Below are positions 26,399 through 34,778 of a stretch of DNA of 64,000 nucleotides, piece after piece. How positions within the stretch are numbered: the stretch's first letter is position 1; each line of letters starts with the position of its first letter. A model generated the notes under the pieces. That model saw nothing but the letters and a program-made list of their open reading frames with translations, ran no database searches and was not told the origin of the DNA. A program made the translations under genes and the position numbers. This stretch comes from WTKD01 sp965243525 (GTDB lineage: Bacteria; Spirochaetota; Spirochaetia; WTKD01): the NCBI GenBank assembly GCA_965243525.1, contig OZ251568.1:1240001-1304000 (forward strand). The letters run 5' to 3'.

Positions 26399-27478
26399 AT
26401 GGGTAAATTTTCAATTAAAGCAGGAGTAATCTATGGCAATGAGTTGCGAGATGTGTACGCATATTGTAAGGAAAGCAAATGTGCATTTCCCGCAGTGAAT
26501 GTCATTGGATCTTCTAGTATCAATGCAGCACTTGAGGCAGCAAGACAGGCTAGTTCGCCAATCATTATTCAGTTTTCAAATGGAGGAGCTCATTTTAATG
26601 CCGGTAAATACCTTGATAACACCGATCAACGCGCAGCGGTTGTTGGTGGTGTAGCAGGAGCTCTGCACATCCATAAACTTGCTCAGGCATATGGAGTGCC
26701 GGTCATTTTGCATACTGATCATTGTGCGAAAAAACTCTTGCCATGGGTGGACGGATTGATCCAAGAAGGAGAAGCGTTTTATGCAGCACAGAAGCGACCA
26801 CTGTATAGTTCGCATATGTTGGACCTTTCAGAGGAATCGCTGCATGAGAACATAGAAATTTCTGCACAGTATTTGCAACGTCTTGAGAAGCTAGAGATGG
26901 CTTTGGAAATGGAACTTGGGGTAACGGGAGGTGAAGAAGACGGTGTTGATAACACCAGCGTGGATTCGTCGAGATTGTACACACAACCTGAAGAAGTTCT
27001 CAAAGCCTATGAAGTGTTAACCCCGTTGGGACATATCACTATTGCAGCTGCATTTGGGAATACACACGGTGTTTATAAGCCAGGAAATGTAAAACTTACT
27101 CCTATTATCTTGAAGAATTCACAGAAACTAGTTGAAAAAACCCATCAAACGCAAGCTAATCCAATCAGTTTTGTTTTTCATGGAGGATCGGGATCAGAAA
27201 AAGCGAAGATCACCGAGTCACTCGGATATGGAGTCGTGAAAATGAATATTGATACTGATACACAGTGGGCATTTACCCATCCAATCCGTGCGTATATGGA
27301 AGAAAAATCAGCATATCTGCAATCGCAAATTGGCAATCCTGAAGGTGCTGACAAGCCAAACAAAAAAGCCATTGATCCCCGTGGATGGGTTGTACGTGGA
27401 GAAAAAGGGGTCACCGCACGACTTATTGAGGCGTTTAAAGACCTTCAATCCTATCAAAAATTTAGTTTGACGACATAA
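26399..27478 (+). CDS. fba: Fructose-bisphosphate aldolase, class II (type A)
   Basis: The glycolytic/gluconeogenic zinc aldolase, 359 aa, the length of the E. coli FbaA type. Zinc and catalytic residues are in VILHTDHCAKK (His, Asp, His), ELGVTGGEEDGVDN (Glu), GNTHGVYKPGNV (His) and FHGGSGS (His with the phosphate loop). MNIDTDTQWAFT is the second phosphate-binding segment. AAGAGGAG (26387-26394) is an excellent Shine-Dalgarno site, fitting a highly expressed gene. A strong terminator follows. The 166-bp upstream gap holds no gene. Confidence 0.96.
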   Translation: MGKFSIKAGVIYGNELRDVYAYCKESKCAFPAVNVIGSSSINAALEAARQASSPIIIQFSNGGAHFNAGKYLDNTDQRAAVVGGVAGALHIHKLAQAYGVPVILHTDHCAKKLLPWVDGLIQEGEAFYAAQKRPLYSSHMLDLSEESLHENIEISAQYLQRLEKLEMALEMELGVTGGEEDGVDNTSVDSSRLYTQPEEVLKAYEVLTPLGHITIAAAFGNTHGVYKPGNVKLTPIILKNSQKLVEKTHQTQANPISFVFHGGSGSEKAKITESLGYGVVKMNIDTDTQWAFTHPIRAYMEEKSAYLQSQIGNPEGADKPNKKAIDPRGWVVRGEKGVTARLIEAFKDLQSYQKFSLTT

Positions 27479-27498
27479 TCAACACATGTTGCATAGAG

Positions 27499-27528
27499 AA
27501 CCTTACCGCCTTGGTAAGGTTTTTTTTT
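27499..27528 (+). terminator. Strong intrinsic terminator after fba
   Basis: The perfect 9-bp stem AACCTTACC (27499-27507)/GGTAAGGTT (27513-27521) with a GCCTT loop runs into a T-tract of nine residues (27520-27528). Confidence 0.92.
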
Positions 27529-27541
27529 GCTGTTCCGATAA

Positions 27542-29104
27542 ATGATGTGTATGCACAAGGTGATGCTCATTGTATTAGGATTAACAGGCAGTTTGCTGTT
27601 TAGTGATCAGCAAGTGCTTGGAACCTTCCATAAATGGAATCTGTTTTCAACACGCATGAACCTTGCTGAACATACAGATGGAAGCCTGCAATTGGGGCGA
27701 GACGACCTTGCTTCCTATGTGACGGATAAGGAAATCTATCTTTCTTTTGAAAATCGTGTCGATGCAATGCAAACTATGGCAAACGAAGTGGCGTATGCGA
27801 GAGTAGCTACTGTTGAGGATAATCTTCCTCAATTTGCACCAGAACCAGTGATGGTTAGTGCTGTTTTACCGGGGAGATCTTCTGATCAAAACAGTTATGC
27901 TGGAGCAGCGTTAGAAACGGTGTTTGACGCCTCTGGTGGGTTTCGATCTGGGTTGTTTCGTGGTGGTCCTGGACTGCCCCTGCGTATTCGTGAAGATGCC
28001 TATGGTCAAAGTATGTTTGTCCCCTATGCACAATGGCATGGGCTTACTATTGCATTTCATCTCAAAGTTTTTGATGTTTATGAAGGAGCGGAGGTATTTA
28101 CATGGGAGCATATCCCCACAGATATCGATGTTCCGGTGCAATCTATTCGCATCTTTATACGCAATGGAGTTCTCGTATGGGAATTCCAAAATATCGTGAC
28201 GGCTGATGGTGAATATCAATCAATTAATCTAACCACAGATATCGTTATCATTCCAAAGACCTGGCAATCCTATCAACTAAGCATCGATATGGAATCTGCG
28301 CGAATGCAGTATCATATTGATGGAAGATTGGTAGCAGTAGAGGCAATAACAAATCAAGAAAAAGCAACGGTATCAGCTATCGTATTGCCGGGAAATATAC
28401 ACACATATGCTATTGGAAATAGATACACAGGACTCATCGATGAATTTTTGATATCTCCACGTTCCTATCCCTATGCGTTTTCTCAACAACGTTGGAAGGA
28501 TTATGGGGTGGTTGTGAGTGATATCATCGATCTTGGAGAGGCAAGTCATAGGTTGAACGCTATCGAGGTGGATTTTTCAAAAAGTGAACAAGCAGCAGCG
28601 ACTACGGAGTATCGTTTTTCATCTCGCATTAACGATTTTGAAACACTCCCTTGGCAAGATATCCCTCACAGCATTGATTTTCACGATGCACCGATGGGAC
28701 GATTCATACAGTTTCGGATCACTCTGTATGCAGATCAACGTTCAGAAACACCAATGCGTTTGACGCAGGTGGGTATCTACAGCACCAAGAAAAATCCCTT
28801 GCCACCTCCCACTGCTATTCGTGTTGATACTATGGATTCAGTTGCCTATGTGCAGTGGAATGCAGTTGCCATGTCTGATCTTGGCGGATATATCTTGTAT
28901 CTTTCCGAGGATCCAAATCTCCACCACAGTGCATTGAAGCCACTCCGCGTTATCGATGTAGGGAATAGTGGGGAACATTATCTTAGATCGCTCAAACACG
29001 GAAGGGCGTATTTTTTGGCACTTGGAGCATATCGAACCGGGGAACAAGAGTCCTTGTTACAGTTTTCTGATCCGGTACAGTTTCGATTCTATTCAAAACA
29101 ATAA
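27542..29104 (+). CDS. Exported protein with LamG-like and fibronectin-III-like domains, unknown
   Basis: No family name is recognised with confidence. The 520-aa product starts with a signal peptide (hydrophobic stretch MLIVLGLTGSLLFS, residues 7-20). Residues about 95-310 read like a concanavalin/LamG jelly roll: repeated beta strands, IAFHLKVFDVYEGAEVFTWE, WQSYQLSIDMESARMQYHIDG, and TGLIDEFLISP near the end of the sandwich. A second beta-rich module (about 320-415) follows, and a C-terminal fibronectin-III-like domain begins at PPPTAIRVDTMDSVAYVQWNAV with GGYILYLSED. It is probably a periplasmic or surface carbohydrate- or protein-binding factor. ATG 27542 or 27551 could be the start. It begins 14 bp beyond the fba terminator. 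Confidence 0.7.
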   Translation: MMCMHKVMLIVLGLTGSLLFSDQQVLGTFHKWNLFSTRMNLAEHTDGSLQLGRDDLASYVTDKEIYLSFENRVDAMQTMANEVAYARVATVEDNLPQFAPEPVMVSAVLPGRSSDQNSYAGAALETVFDASGGFRSGLFRGGPGLPLRIREDAYGQSMFVPYAQWHGLTIAFHLKVFDVYEGAEVFTWEHIPTDIDVPVQSIRIFIRNGVLVWEFQNIVTADGEYQSINLTTDIVIIPKTWQSYQLSIDMESARMQYHIDGRLVAVEAITNQEKATVSAIVLPGNIHTYAIGNRYTGLIDEFLISPRSYPYAFSQQRWKDYGVVVSDIIDLGEASHRLNAIEVDFSKSEQAAATTEYRFSSRINDFETLPWQDIPHSIDFHDAPMGRFIQFRITLYADQRSETPMRLTQVGIYSTKKNPLPPPTAIRVDTMDSVAYVQWNAVAMSDLGGYILYLSEDPNLHHSALKPLRVIDVGNSGEHYLRSLKHGRAYFLALGAYRTGEQESLLQFSDPVQFRFYSKQ

Positions 29105-29197
29105 AACATCGTTACTGAAGAAAATGGCTTCATAGGGGAATTTTGCATGGTATTTGAATCCTAGACTTGGTTCTCGTGAGAAGGTTTTCTGTATACA

Positions 29198-29226
29198 TTG
29201 TATTCCTAGATGTGACCTTTTATAAT
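29198..29226 (+). promoter_or_regulatory. Promoter of pheS, predicted leaderless
   Basis: TTGTAT (29198-29203), a 17-bp spacer, a perfect TATAAT (29221-29226), and 5 nt (ACAAA) to ATG 29232. No Shine-Dalgarno sequence can fit in so short a leader. Confidence 0.75.
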
Positions 29227-29231
29227 ACAAA

Positions 29232-30770
29232 ATGCATCCTATTGAGCAACTGCATCCATTGGAGGTGCGAGTACTTCGGCATCTCTCTGATACACAACCG
29301 ATATTGCAAGATGCCATTTCTGCAGAGTTAACGCTTTCTATTGGACAGGTAAACCAGGCAATTAGCCGGCTTCTTGATCGTGCATACATCCGCATCAGTG
29401 ATACAATAACCGAACGGTGTTTTGATCGAACAGAGTATGGGGCAAGCTTGGCAGTAACGGGGAGCATTGATGGGCAGATTATTGCCGCGGTTCAAAATCA
29501 AACGGAAATAGCGGTTGGAAATATTGGATCATTGCTTGATCGAGAACAACGCGAGGTTGGCCCTGCTATGGGGCGTCTCATTTCTTTTGGGGTTCTTGCA
29601 GTTGGGGAAGATAAACATGCGCGTATTGCAGACCCAAGCAAAACAGCTATTATCGCTGCTATTGATCAATTGCTCAAACGTGATACTTCTATTGCTGAAC
29701 CTGAACTATCTTCCGATCAACGTGAATACATTCAATTGGTGAGCAAGAAGCGTGGTGCAGGAACAGTATTATTTCGCACGATTGAATCAGAAAAACAGAC
29801 AATTGTTTTGACCACAGAAGGGCTTGAAATCAAAAAGAAATTAGAAGCAGCCCAAATTGAAGGAAATGAAGCAGGGTCTTTGACATCCGAGATGCTGAAG
29901 GATGGATCCTGGAAGAATCTTCGATTTCGTGTCTATGATGTACATCAACCGCCGGTTCGTGTTTTGTTGGGAAGAACCAACGCCTATGTGAATTATCTGC
30001 AAGAGGTGAAGGATAAACTTGTTGCGTTGGGATTTCAGGAGTTTGATGGCCCTCTTGTGGAAACTGATTTTTGGAATACCGATGCTCTATTTATGCCGCA
30101 ATTTCACGCTGCTCGAGATATCCATGATGTCTATGCGGTGAAGGAGCCTCAGCGTGCAGATGCCATTGAAGAACCTTATTTTTCGCAGGTTGCCGCTTGC
30201 CATGAAAACGGTTGGAAAACAGAGAGCAGAGGATGGCGTTATACATTTGACGCAAATGTTGCACGACGTTTGGTTCTGAGAAGTCAGGGCACTGTTCTTT
30301 CAGCGAAGACACTTCCTCATGCAGATGTGCCTGGGAAATATTTTGGTATTGTTCGTTGTTTTCGCCACGATCAGGTTGATGCAACCCATCTGTCAGATTT
30401 TTATCAAGTTGAAGGAATTGTGCTGGGAGAAGATGTGAATTTGTGCAGTTTGCTTGGCTATCTTAAGATTTTTGCAGAAGAAATTGCAGGTGCAGAAGAA
30501 GTGCGCTATGTGCCAGGCTATTTTCCCTTTGTCGAGCCAGGAGTCGAGGTGCATATAAAACATCCCACATTGGGGTGGTTCGAACTTGGGGGGGCAGGAA
30601 TTTTTCGTTCAGAAGTAACGAATCCACTTGGCGTGACGGTTCCGGTGCTTGCCTGGGGATTGGGAATTGACAGAATGGCCTTGATGAAACTGAGATTACA
30701 GGATTTGCGAGATTTGTTTACGTATGATCTCGACACAGTACGATTACGGAAATCACATGCCAAAAATTAA
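29232..30770 (+). CDS. pheS: Phenylalanyl-tRNA synthetase alpha subunit, archaeal/eukaryotic type
   Basis: The catalytic subunit charging tRNA-Phe, 512 aa rather than the 330-350 aa of ordinary bacterial PheS. The N-terminal 200 residues carry winged-helix-like DNA/RNA-binding modules (HPLEVRVLRHLSDTQPILQDAISAEL onward) seen in archaeal and eukaryotic PheRS. The class II core follows: GFQEFDGPLVETDFWNTDALFMPQFHAARD (motif 1 area), VRCFRHDQVDATHLSDFYQVEGI (motif 2) and GLGIDRMALMKL (motif 3). Spirochaetes are known for this horizontally acquired PheRS. The last 14 bp overlap pheT. Confidence 0.95.
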   Translation: MHPIEQLHPLEVRVLRHLSDTQPILQDAISAELTLSIGQVNQAISRLLDRAYIRISDTITERCFDRTEYGASLAVTGSIDGQIIAAVQNQTEIAVGNIGSLLDREQREVGPAMGRLISFGVLAVGEDKHARIADPSKTAIIAAIDQLLKRDTSIAEPELSSDQREYIQLVSKKRGAGTVLFRTIESEKQTIVLTTEGLEIKKKLEAAQIEGNEAGSLTSEMLKDGSWKNLRFRVYDVHQPPVRVLLGRTNAYVNYLQEVKDKLVALGFQEFDGPLVETDFWNTDALFMPQFHAARDIHDVYAVKEPQRADAIEEPYFSQVAACHENGWKTESRGWRYTFDANVARRLVLRSQGTVLSAKTLPHADVPGKYFGIVRCFRHDQVDATHLSDFYQVEGIVLGEDVNLCSLLGYLKIFAEEIAGAEEVRYVPGYFPFVEPGVEVHIKHPTLGWFELGGAGIFRSEVTNPLGVTVPVLAWGLGIDRMALMKLRLQDLRDLFTYDLDTVRLRKSHAKN

Positions 30771-32487
30771 TGTAAACCGCAACAGATTTTTTTCAGAGCT
30801 CGATGGGATAAAAACCCTTGCAGATCTTGAACGCATCCTTGAATATGCGAAGGGGGAACTTGATGATGAAGACCCCGATATCTTGAGGATAGAATTAAAC
30901 GATACCAATCGCCCTGACCTCTGGTCTTCTGCAGGATTGTTGCGATTGTTGAAACAGGTGCAGGGAGCATCTCAGCGAGACTATGCGTTTGTTTCCTCTG
31001 CAAAAAAACAATGTGAGACCGCATATACGTTGAAAGTTGATGCTCGTCTGAAGAATATTCGTCCATACATCGCTGGATTTATTGTAAAAGGACCACGTAT
31101 TACTGAAGAAATTCTTGACGAACTCATTCAGCTGCAAGAGAAACTTGGTGACAATTATGGACAAAAGCGTCGAGGACTTGCAATTGGATTGTATCGCTTG
31201 GGTGATATTCAGTTTCCGATTCAGTATCGTGCGGTTGATCCCAAACAGACGCGATTTCATCCATTGAATGGAGATCGCGAGATGAATCTGTATGAGATTT
31301 TAAAAGAACATCCTACCGGACAAAAATACGCCCCTTTGTTAAAAGGCTTTAAGCAATTCCCCTATCTCTGTGATGCGCAAGGAATGACATTGAGTTTTCC
31401 TCCTGTCATAAACAGTAACACGATTGGAAAAGTTGAACTTGGAGACACGGAGTTATTTGTTGAGTGCACCGGAGAAAATCAGGAAATAGTGTTGTTGGGA
31501 GCATCAATACTAGCCTGCAGTTTTTTCGATTTTGGATTTTCTGTTACTCCTGTCGCAGTCGAATATCCTTATGATACGCCGCACGGAAAAACCATTGTCA
31601 CCCCTTATTATTTTCAAAATCCAATTGAAGTTTCTGTTTCATATATTGAAAAATTACTTGGAAAGCAATTCTCAGTCGACGAGGTTATTTCTGCGCTAGA
31701 GATGTTTGATATCGCGACAAAAAAAACAAACGACACTGATCGATTAATTGTGCATCCACCGATATATCGAAATGATTTTTTGCACCAAGCTGATGTTGCA
31801 GAAGAAGTTATGGTTGCAAAGGGACTCTCATATTTTGCTCCTGAATTACCTCGTGATTTTACCATTGGTCGATTGCATCCTTCTGAATTGCTCTCGCGGA
31901 AGATTCGCAGTGTTTTTGTTGGATTGGGCTATCAAGAAATGTTGTTTAACTATCTTGGATCAGCCGCTGAATTTGTTGAGCTGTGCTATCCGGAAGAGGA
32001 ATGGAATTCTATCTATGATCAACTGATTGAAGTGACCAATCCAATATCTGCAAATTATGCATTCATTCGTCCAAACCCGCTTTCTTCATTCTTACGCGTA
32101 GAATCGATATCTTCACGGGCAGTATATCCACATATGCAATTTGAAATTGGAAAACGGGCATTGCGAGATGCGAACCACCCTGAGAACACACGTACTGATA
32201 CCATTTTGGGATCATTTGTGTGTGATAGCACTGCTGATTTTAACACCATTCATCGCCATATTGCAGGGTTGTTGTATTATCTTGATATTGACTATCAGTT
32301 GACAGAATCATCAGATAGTCGGTTCATCCCTGGTCGCTCAGCAAAAATTTGTGTAAAAGATAAAGCAATAGGAATATATGGTGAAATTCATCCGATACTA
32401 TTAGAGAAATGGAGCATTGGGCAGCCATGTGTGTATGCAGAATGTGTGCTAGATACACTATATGAGCACAAAACAGACAATACCTAG
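30757..32487 (+). CDS. pheT: Phenylalanyl-tRNA synthetase beta subunit, archaeal/eukaryotic type
   Basis: The partner subunit, 576 aa, much shorter than the roughly 800-aa bacterial beta chain and lacking the N-terminal EMAP-like and C-terminal anticodon-binding domains. The frame starts at MPKINVNRNRFFSEL (ATG 30757, 14 bp inside pheS). A start at 30724 would add 11 residues internal to pheS. B3/B4 region: RPDLWSSAGLLRLLKQ and RRGLAIGLYRLG. B5 region: EVSVSYIEKLLGKQFSVDEV. The pseudo-catalytic domain includes NDFLHQADVAEEVMVAKG and EIGKRALRD. It forms a heterotetramer with PheS. The next gene starts 26 bp before its stop codon. Confidence 0.95.
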   Translation: MPKINVNRNRFFSELDGIKTLADLERILEYAKGELDDEDPDILRIELNDTNRPDLWSSAGLLRLLKQVQGASQRDYAFVSSAKKQCETAYTLKVDARLKNIRPYIAGFIVKGPRITEEILDELIQLQEKLGDNYGQKRRGLAIGLYRLGDIQFPIQYRAVDPKQTRFHPLNGDREMNLYEILKEHPTGQKYAPLLKGFKQFPYLCDAQGMTLSFPPVINSNTIGKVELGDTELFVECTGENQEIVLLGASILACSFFDFGFSVTPVAVEYPYDTPHGKTIVTPYYFQNPIEVSVSYIEKLLGKQFSVDEVISALEMFDIATKKTNDTDRLIVHPPIYRNDFLHQADVAEEVMVAKGLSYFAPELPRDFTIGRLHPSELLSRKIRSVFVGLGYQEMLFNYLGSAAEFVELCYPEEEWNSIYDQLIEVTNPISANYAFIRPNPLSSFLRVESISSRAVYPHMQFEIGKRALRDANHPENTRTDTILGSFVCDSTADFNTIHRHIAGLLYYLDIDYQLTESSDSRFIPGRSAKICVKDKAIGIYGEIHPILLEKWSIGQPCVYAECVLDTLYEHKTDNT

Positions 32488-33436
32488 TCATATTCGAAAA
32501 CCGTCGATTTTAAAGCCTTATTGTGGCCCGACAGAGGATGAACAAGCTCAGGACATTTTTATTTGCCTTCGTCCTCGATCAAATGGAATTCTTGTTGAAA
32601 GCAAATTGCTGCAAGTCATAGAAGCAGATCCTGATTATAAAACCCTGTTTAAACTTGTCTATATGGCAAACCTCCCCGGTGATTTTATGACATATCATCG
32701 AGTCGTTGAACGGCATTATGCGTTGCGACTTCATTTTGCAATCCATGGGATTACTGCTTTCACTGATCAGATGAAAGTACGTCTTGAGAATTGGCTAGGC
32801 TCCCCTATTGATAGCGTTGCTATCTGTGGAGCATTTGAAGCACTGGATATTTTATCGTATAGCGTAGACGAGTTGTTCAATGTATGGGTTGCTCCTTCTG
32901 ATATGTTGAAACTCAATGGACAATCCGTAAAACGCATAAAACGTGAAGGAACCGAACCGCTCTATGTCATAAACTATGATATTCCCGCATTACTGCATAT
33001 GAATTACGCAAAAACCGATATAGCAGTGATGGTGTTTCGCACCTGGAAAGGGTGTAAGCATTTTTCTGGTTTGGCTGAAAAGATGAAACAAACTCTCATT
33101 CAAGATCATATCATTGCAGAAAAATGTCCAGCAAATCGCATTGTGCATATTTCGAAAAGCCCTTGTGAAGAACTCATCGACGGGAGTGGCCACCTCTATA
33201 CCTCTGATTTTGAATCGGTTCCGATTACTGAAATTAACTTCGGAAATTACCTTTTTCGTCACGGCAAGAGCGAAGCAGACATTCGTGAGATCATCGAACA
33301 GCCAATTGTAGTGACCAGTGGGGAACGGGAAAAAACCTATTTTGAGCTCACCTGTGAATGTACCTATGCGGAGGCATTTCGACGCATTGATAGTGTTTCA
33401 AAAAAAGAATACCTTGCTCCAAAAAAATCAAAATAA
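32462..33436 (+). CDS. Unknown protein (324 aa) translationally coupled to pheT
   Basis: I do not recognise this family. The ATG overlaps the last 26 bp of pheT, so it is co-transcribed and probably co-translated with the PheRS genes. The protein is soluble (no signal peptide or membrane segment) and mixed alpha/beta. It has scattered conserved-looking stretches: KPYCGPTEDEQAQDIFICLRP near the N-terminus, PGDFMTYHRVVERHYALRLHFA (about 75-96), PIDSVAICGAFEALDIL, MVFRTWKGCKHFSGLAEKM, and VVTSGEREKTYFEL near the end. It is Cys- and His-containing without a clear zinc motif. The tail is Lys-rich (KKEYLAPKKSK). A function linked to tRNA-Phe or translation is only an inference from position. Confidence 0.75.
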   Translation: MSTKQTIPSHIRKPSILKPYCGPTEDEQAQDIFICLRPRSNGILVESKLLQVIEADPDYKTLFKLVYMANLPGDFMTYHRVVERHYALRLHFAIHGITAFTDQMKVRLENWLGSPIDSVAICGAFEALDILSYSVDELFNVWVAPSDMLKLNGQSVKRIKREGTEPLYVINYDIPALLHMNYAKTDIAVMVFRTWKGCKHFSGLAEKMKQTLIQDHIIAEKCPANRIVHISKSPCEELIDGSGHLYTSDFESVPITEINFGNYLFRHGKSEADIREIIEQPIVVTSGEREKTYFELTCECTYAEAFRRIDSVSKKEYLAPKKSK

Positions 33437-33518
33437 TTGCCGGTTACTATTTGATTTTGAACCAGATAGTATTACAATTACTATAGAGTACGTATTTTAT
33501 AAATAATATAGAAGATGT

Positions 33519-33599
33519 ATGAAGTCAGAAATTACTGATGATACTATTAAACAGCATGTAGTAGTTCCTTGTTTTTGTTTAATGTATAAAGCGATATGA
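33519..33599 (+). CDS. Possible 26-aa leader ORF before the epimerase gene
   Basis: ATG 33519 opens a 26-codon frame (MKSEITDDTIKQHVVVPCFC then LMYKAI) whose TGA stop ends 1 nt before the ATG of the downstream gene. AGAAG lies just before it. The downstream start has no Shine-Dalgarno site of its own, so ribosomes ending here could reinitiate. The rest of the 33437-33600 gap is A+T-rich, with TATTTT/TATAAA (33493-33503) as possible -10 boxes. Coding status is unproven. Confidence 0.25.
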   Translation: MKSEITDDTIKQHVVVPCFCLMYKAI

Positions 33600-33600
33600 A

Positions 33601-34641
33601 ATGGGATTTTTTGCCAAGTTAAATTTTTTCAGTGATTTTAACAAAATAAAAAATATCGGCGTCACCGGTGCAAGCGGACAAGTGGGCACCACGTTGTGCA
33701 AGCTTCTTTTAAAAAAGGGATATGCTGTTCGAGCCTTGTATAAGCATCATTCGGGGATTCCTCCACAACTACAAGACCTTCCTGTGGAGCATTACAATGG
33801 GGATATTCGTGATGAATCCTTTGTACGAAACGCCCTCGAAGGAGTTGATGCGGTTATCCACACCGCTGCGATTATTTCGATAGATGGAGATGAATCCGGA
33901 TTGGTCATGGATGTCAATTATGGCGGAACGAAAAATATGTATATGTGCGCAAAAGCAGCCGGTGCGAAAAAGATCATACATATTTCTTCTATCCACGCAA
34001 TTGATTACGATGAGCACACCATAGTCGTGAACGAAAACACTCCCTTAGCGACCAATCATTTTATTTGTTACAACAGAAGCAAGGCGATGGCGCAAGCCTA
34101 TCTCGAATCGATGCATGATCCGTCTGTGGTTGTTGTGAACTTAACCGGGGTTATTGGCCCAGGCGATTACAATCAATCAAAAATTGGAACATTATTATTT
34201 TCTATTGCACAGGGAAAGCTGCCCTTTGTTCTTGATGTTGGGTTTGATTGGGTTGATGTGCGCGATGTTGCACAGGCAATCTATGCGATACTAACTCTGG
34301 GGAAGGCAAGACGTTATATATTGTCCGGTCATTATGCAAGCATCAAGCAACTCTCGCAATATGTTGGAGAATCTCTTGGCAAGAAAACAGTGCGAGCAGC
34401 CTTGCCAGTGTGGTGCGCCAAGATTGCTGTTCCATTTGATAAGATGGTGAGCTGTATTATGAGAAAACCTGCATACTTTACAAAGGAATCCATATTTCAT
34501 ATGGACCATAGCAACAAGAAAATCAGCCATGCCTGGAGCAAAAAAGAACTTGGTTATAAACCACGCCCTTTGGCAGAAACAGTACGCGACACCATTCGGT
34601 GGTTCCAACGACATTATTCAAAAAAATCCCTACCTATCTAG
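33601..34641 (+). CDS. NAD-dependent epimerase/dehydratase (extended SDR, dihydroflavonol-reductase-like)
   Basis: An extended SDR of 346 aa. The first 16 residues (MGFFAKLNFFSDFNKI) precede the Rossmann motif VTGASGQVGTTLCKLL (TGxxGxxG, about 20-35). DAVIHTAAIISI is the NAD-binding AAxxs strand, the catalytic Ser lies in IHISSIHAI and YxxxK in CYNRSKAMAQ (Tyr, Lys). NLTGVIGPGDY and WVDVRDVAQAI are typical of the dihydroflavonol-4-reductase/3-beta-HSD branch. The substrate is unknown. It stands alone behind the pheST transcript unit with its own A+T-rich upstream region. Confidence 0.88.
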   Translation: MGFFAKLNFFSDFNKIKNIGVTGASGQVGTTLCKLLLKKGYAVRALYKHHSGIPPQLQDLPVEHYNGDIRDESFVRNALEGVDAVIHTAAIISIDGDESGLVMDVNYGGTKNMYMCAKAAGAKKIIHISSIHAIDYDEHTIVVNENTPLATNHFICYNRSKAMAQAYLESMHDPSVVVVNLTGVIGPGDYNQSKIGTLLFSIAQGKLPFVLDVGFDWVDVRDVAQAIYAILTLGKARRYILSGHYASIKQLSQYVGESLGKKTVRAALPVWCAKIAVPFDKMVSCIMRKPAYFTKESIFHMDHSNKKISHAWSKKELGYKPRPLAETVRDTIRWFQRHYSKKSLPI

Positions 34642-34683
34642 TGATTTTGGATATCTATTCTGCAGCGAGAAGATAGCTGTCCT

Positions 34684-34700
34684 TGCAATAGAGTATTGCA
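34684..34700. other. Stem-loop in the convergent gap between the epimerase and corC-like genes
   Basis: A perfect 7-bp inverted repeat TGCAATA-GAG-TATTGCA. No immediate T-run follows on either strand, so it is at best a weak bidirectional terminator or an RNA end-protecting hairpin. Confidence 0.3.
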
Positions 34701-34778
34701 GCAAATTTATACGTTTTCGAAGTCTATAGGATGCTGCCTGTGTCATGATCATTCTTAAGATTTTGCGGAGCAATGTGG

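Noticed and set aside
33318..33506. 62-aa plus-strand ORF across the end of the 324-aa gene
   Set aside because: Overlaps the coding end of a longer, coupled gene in another frame and reads into A+T-rich spacer.
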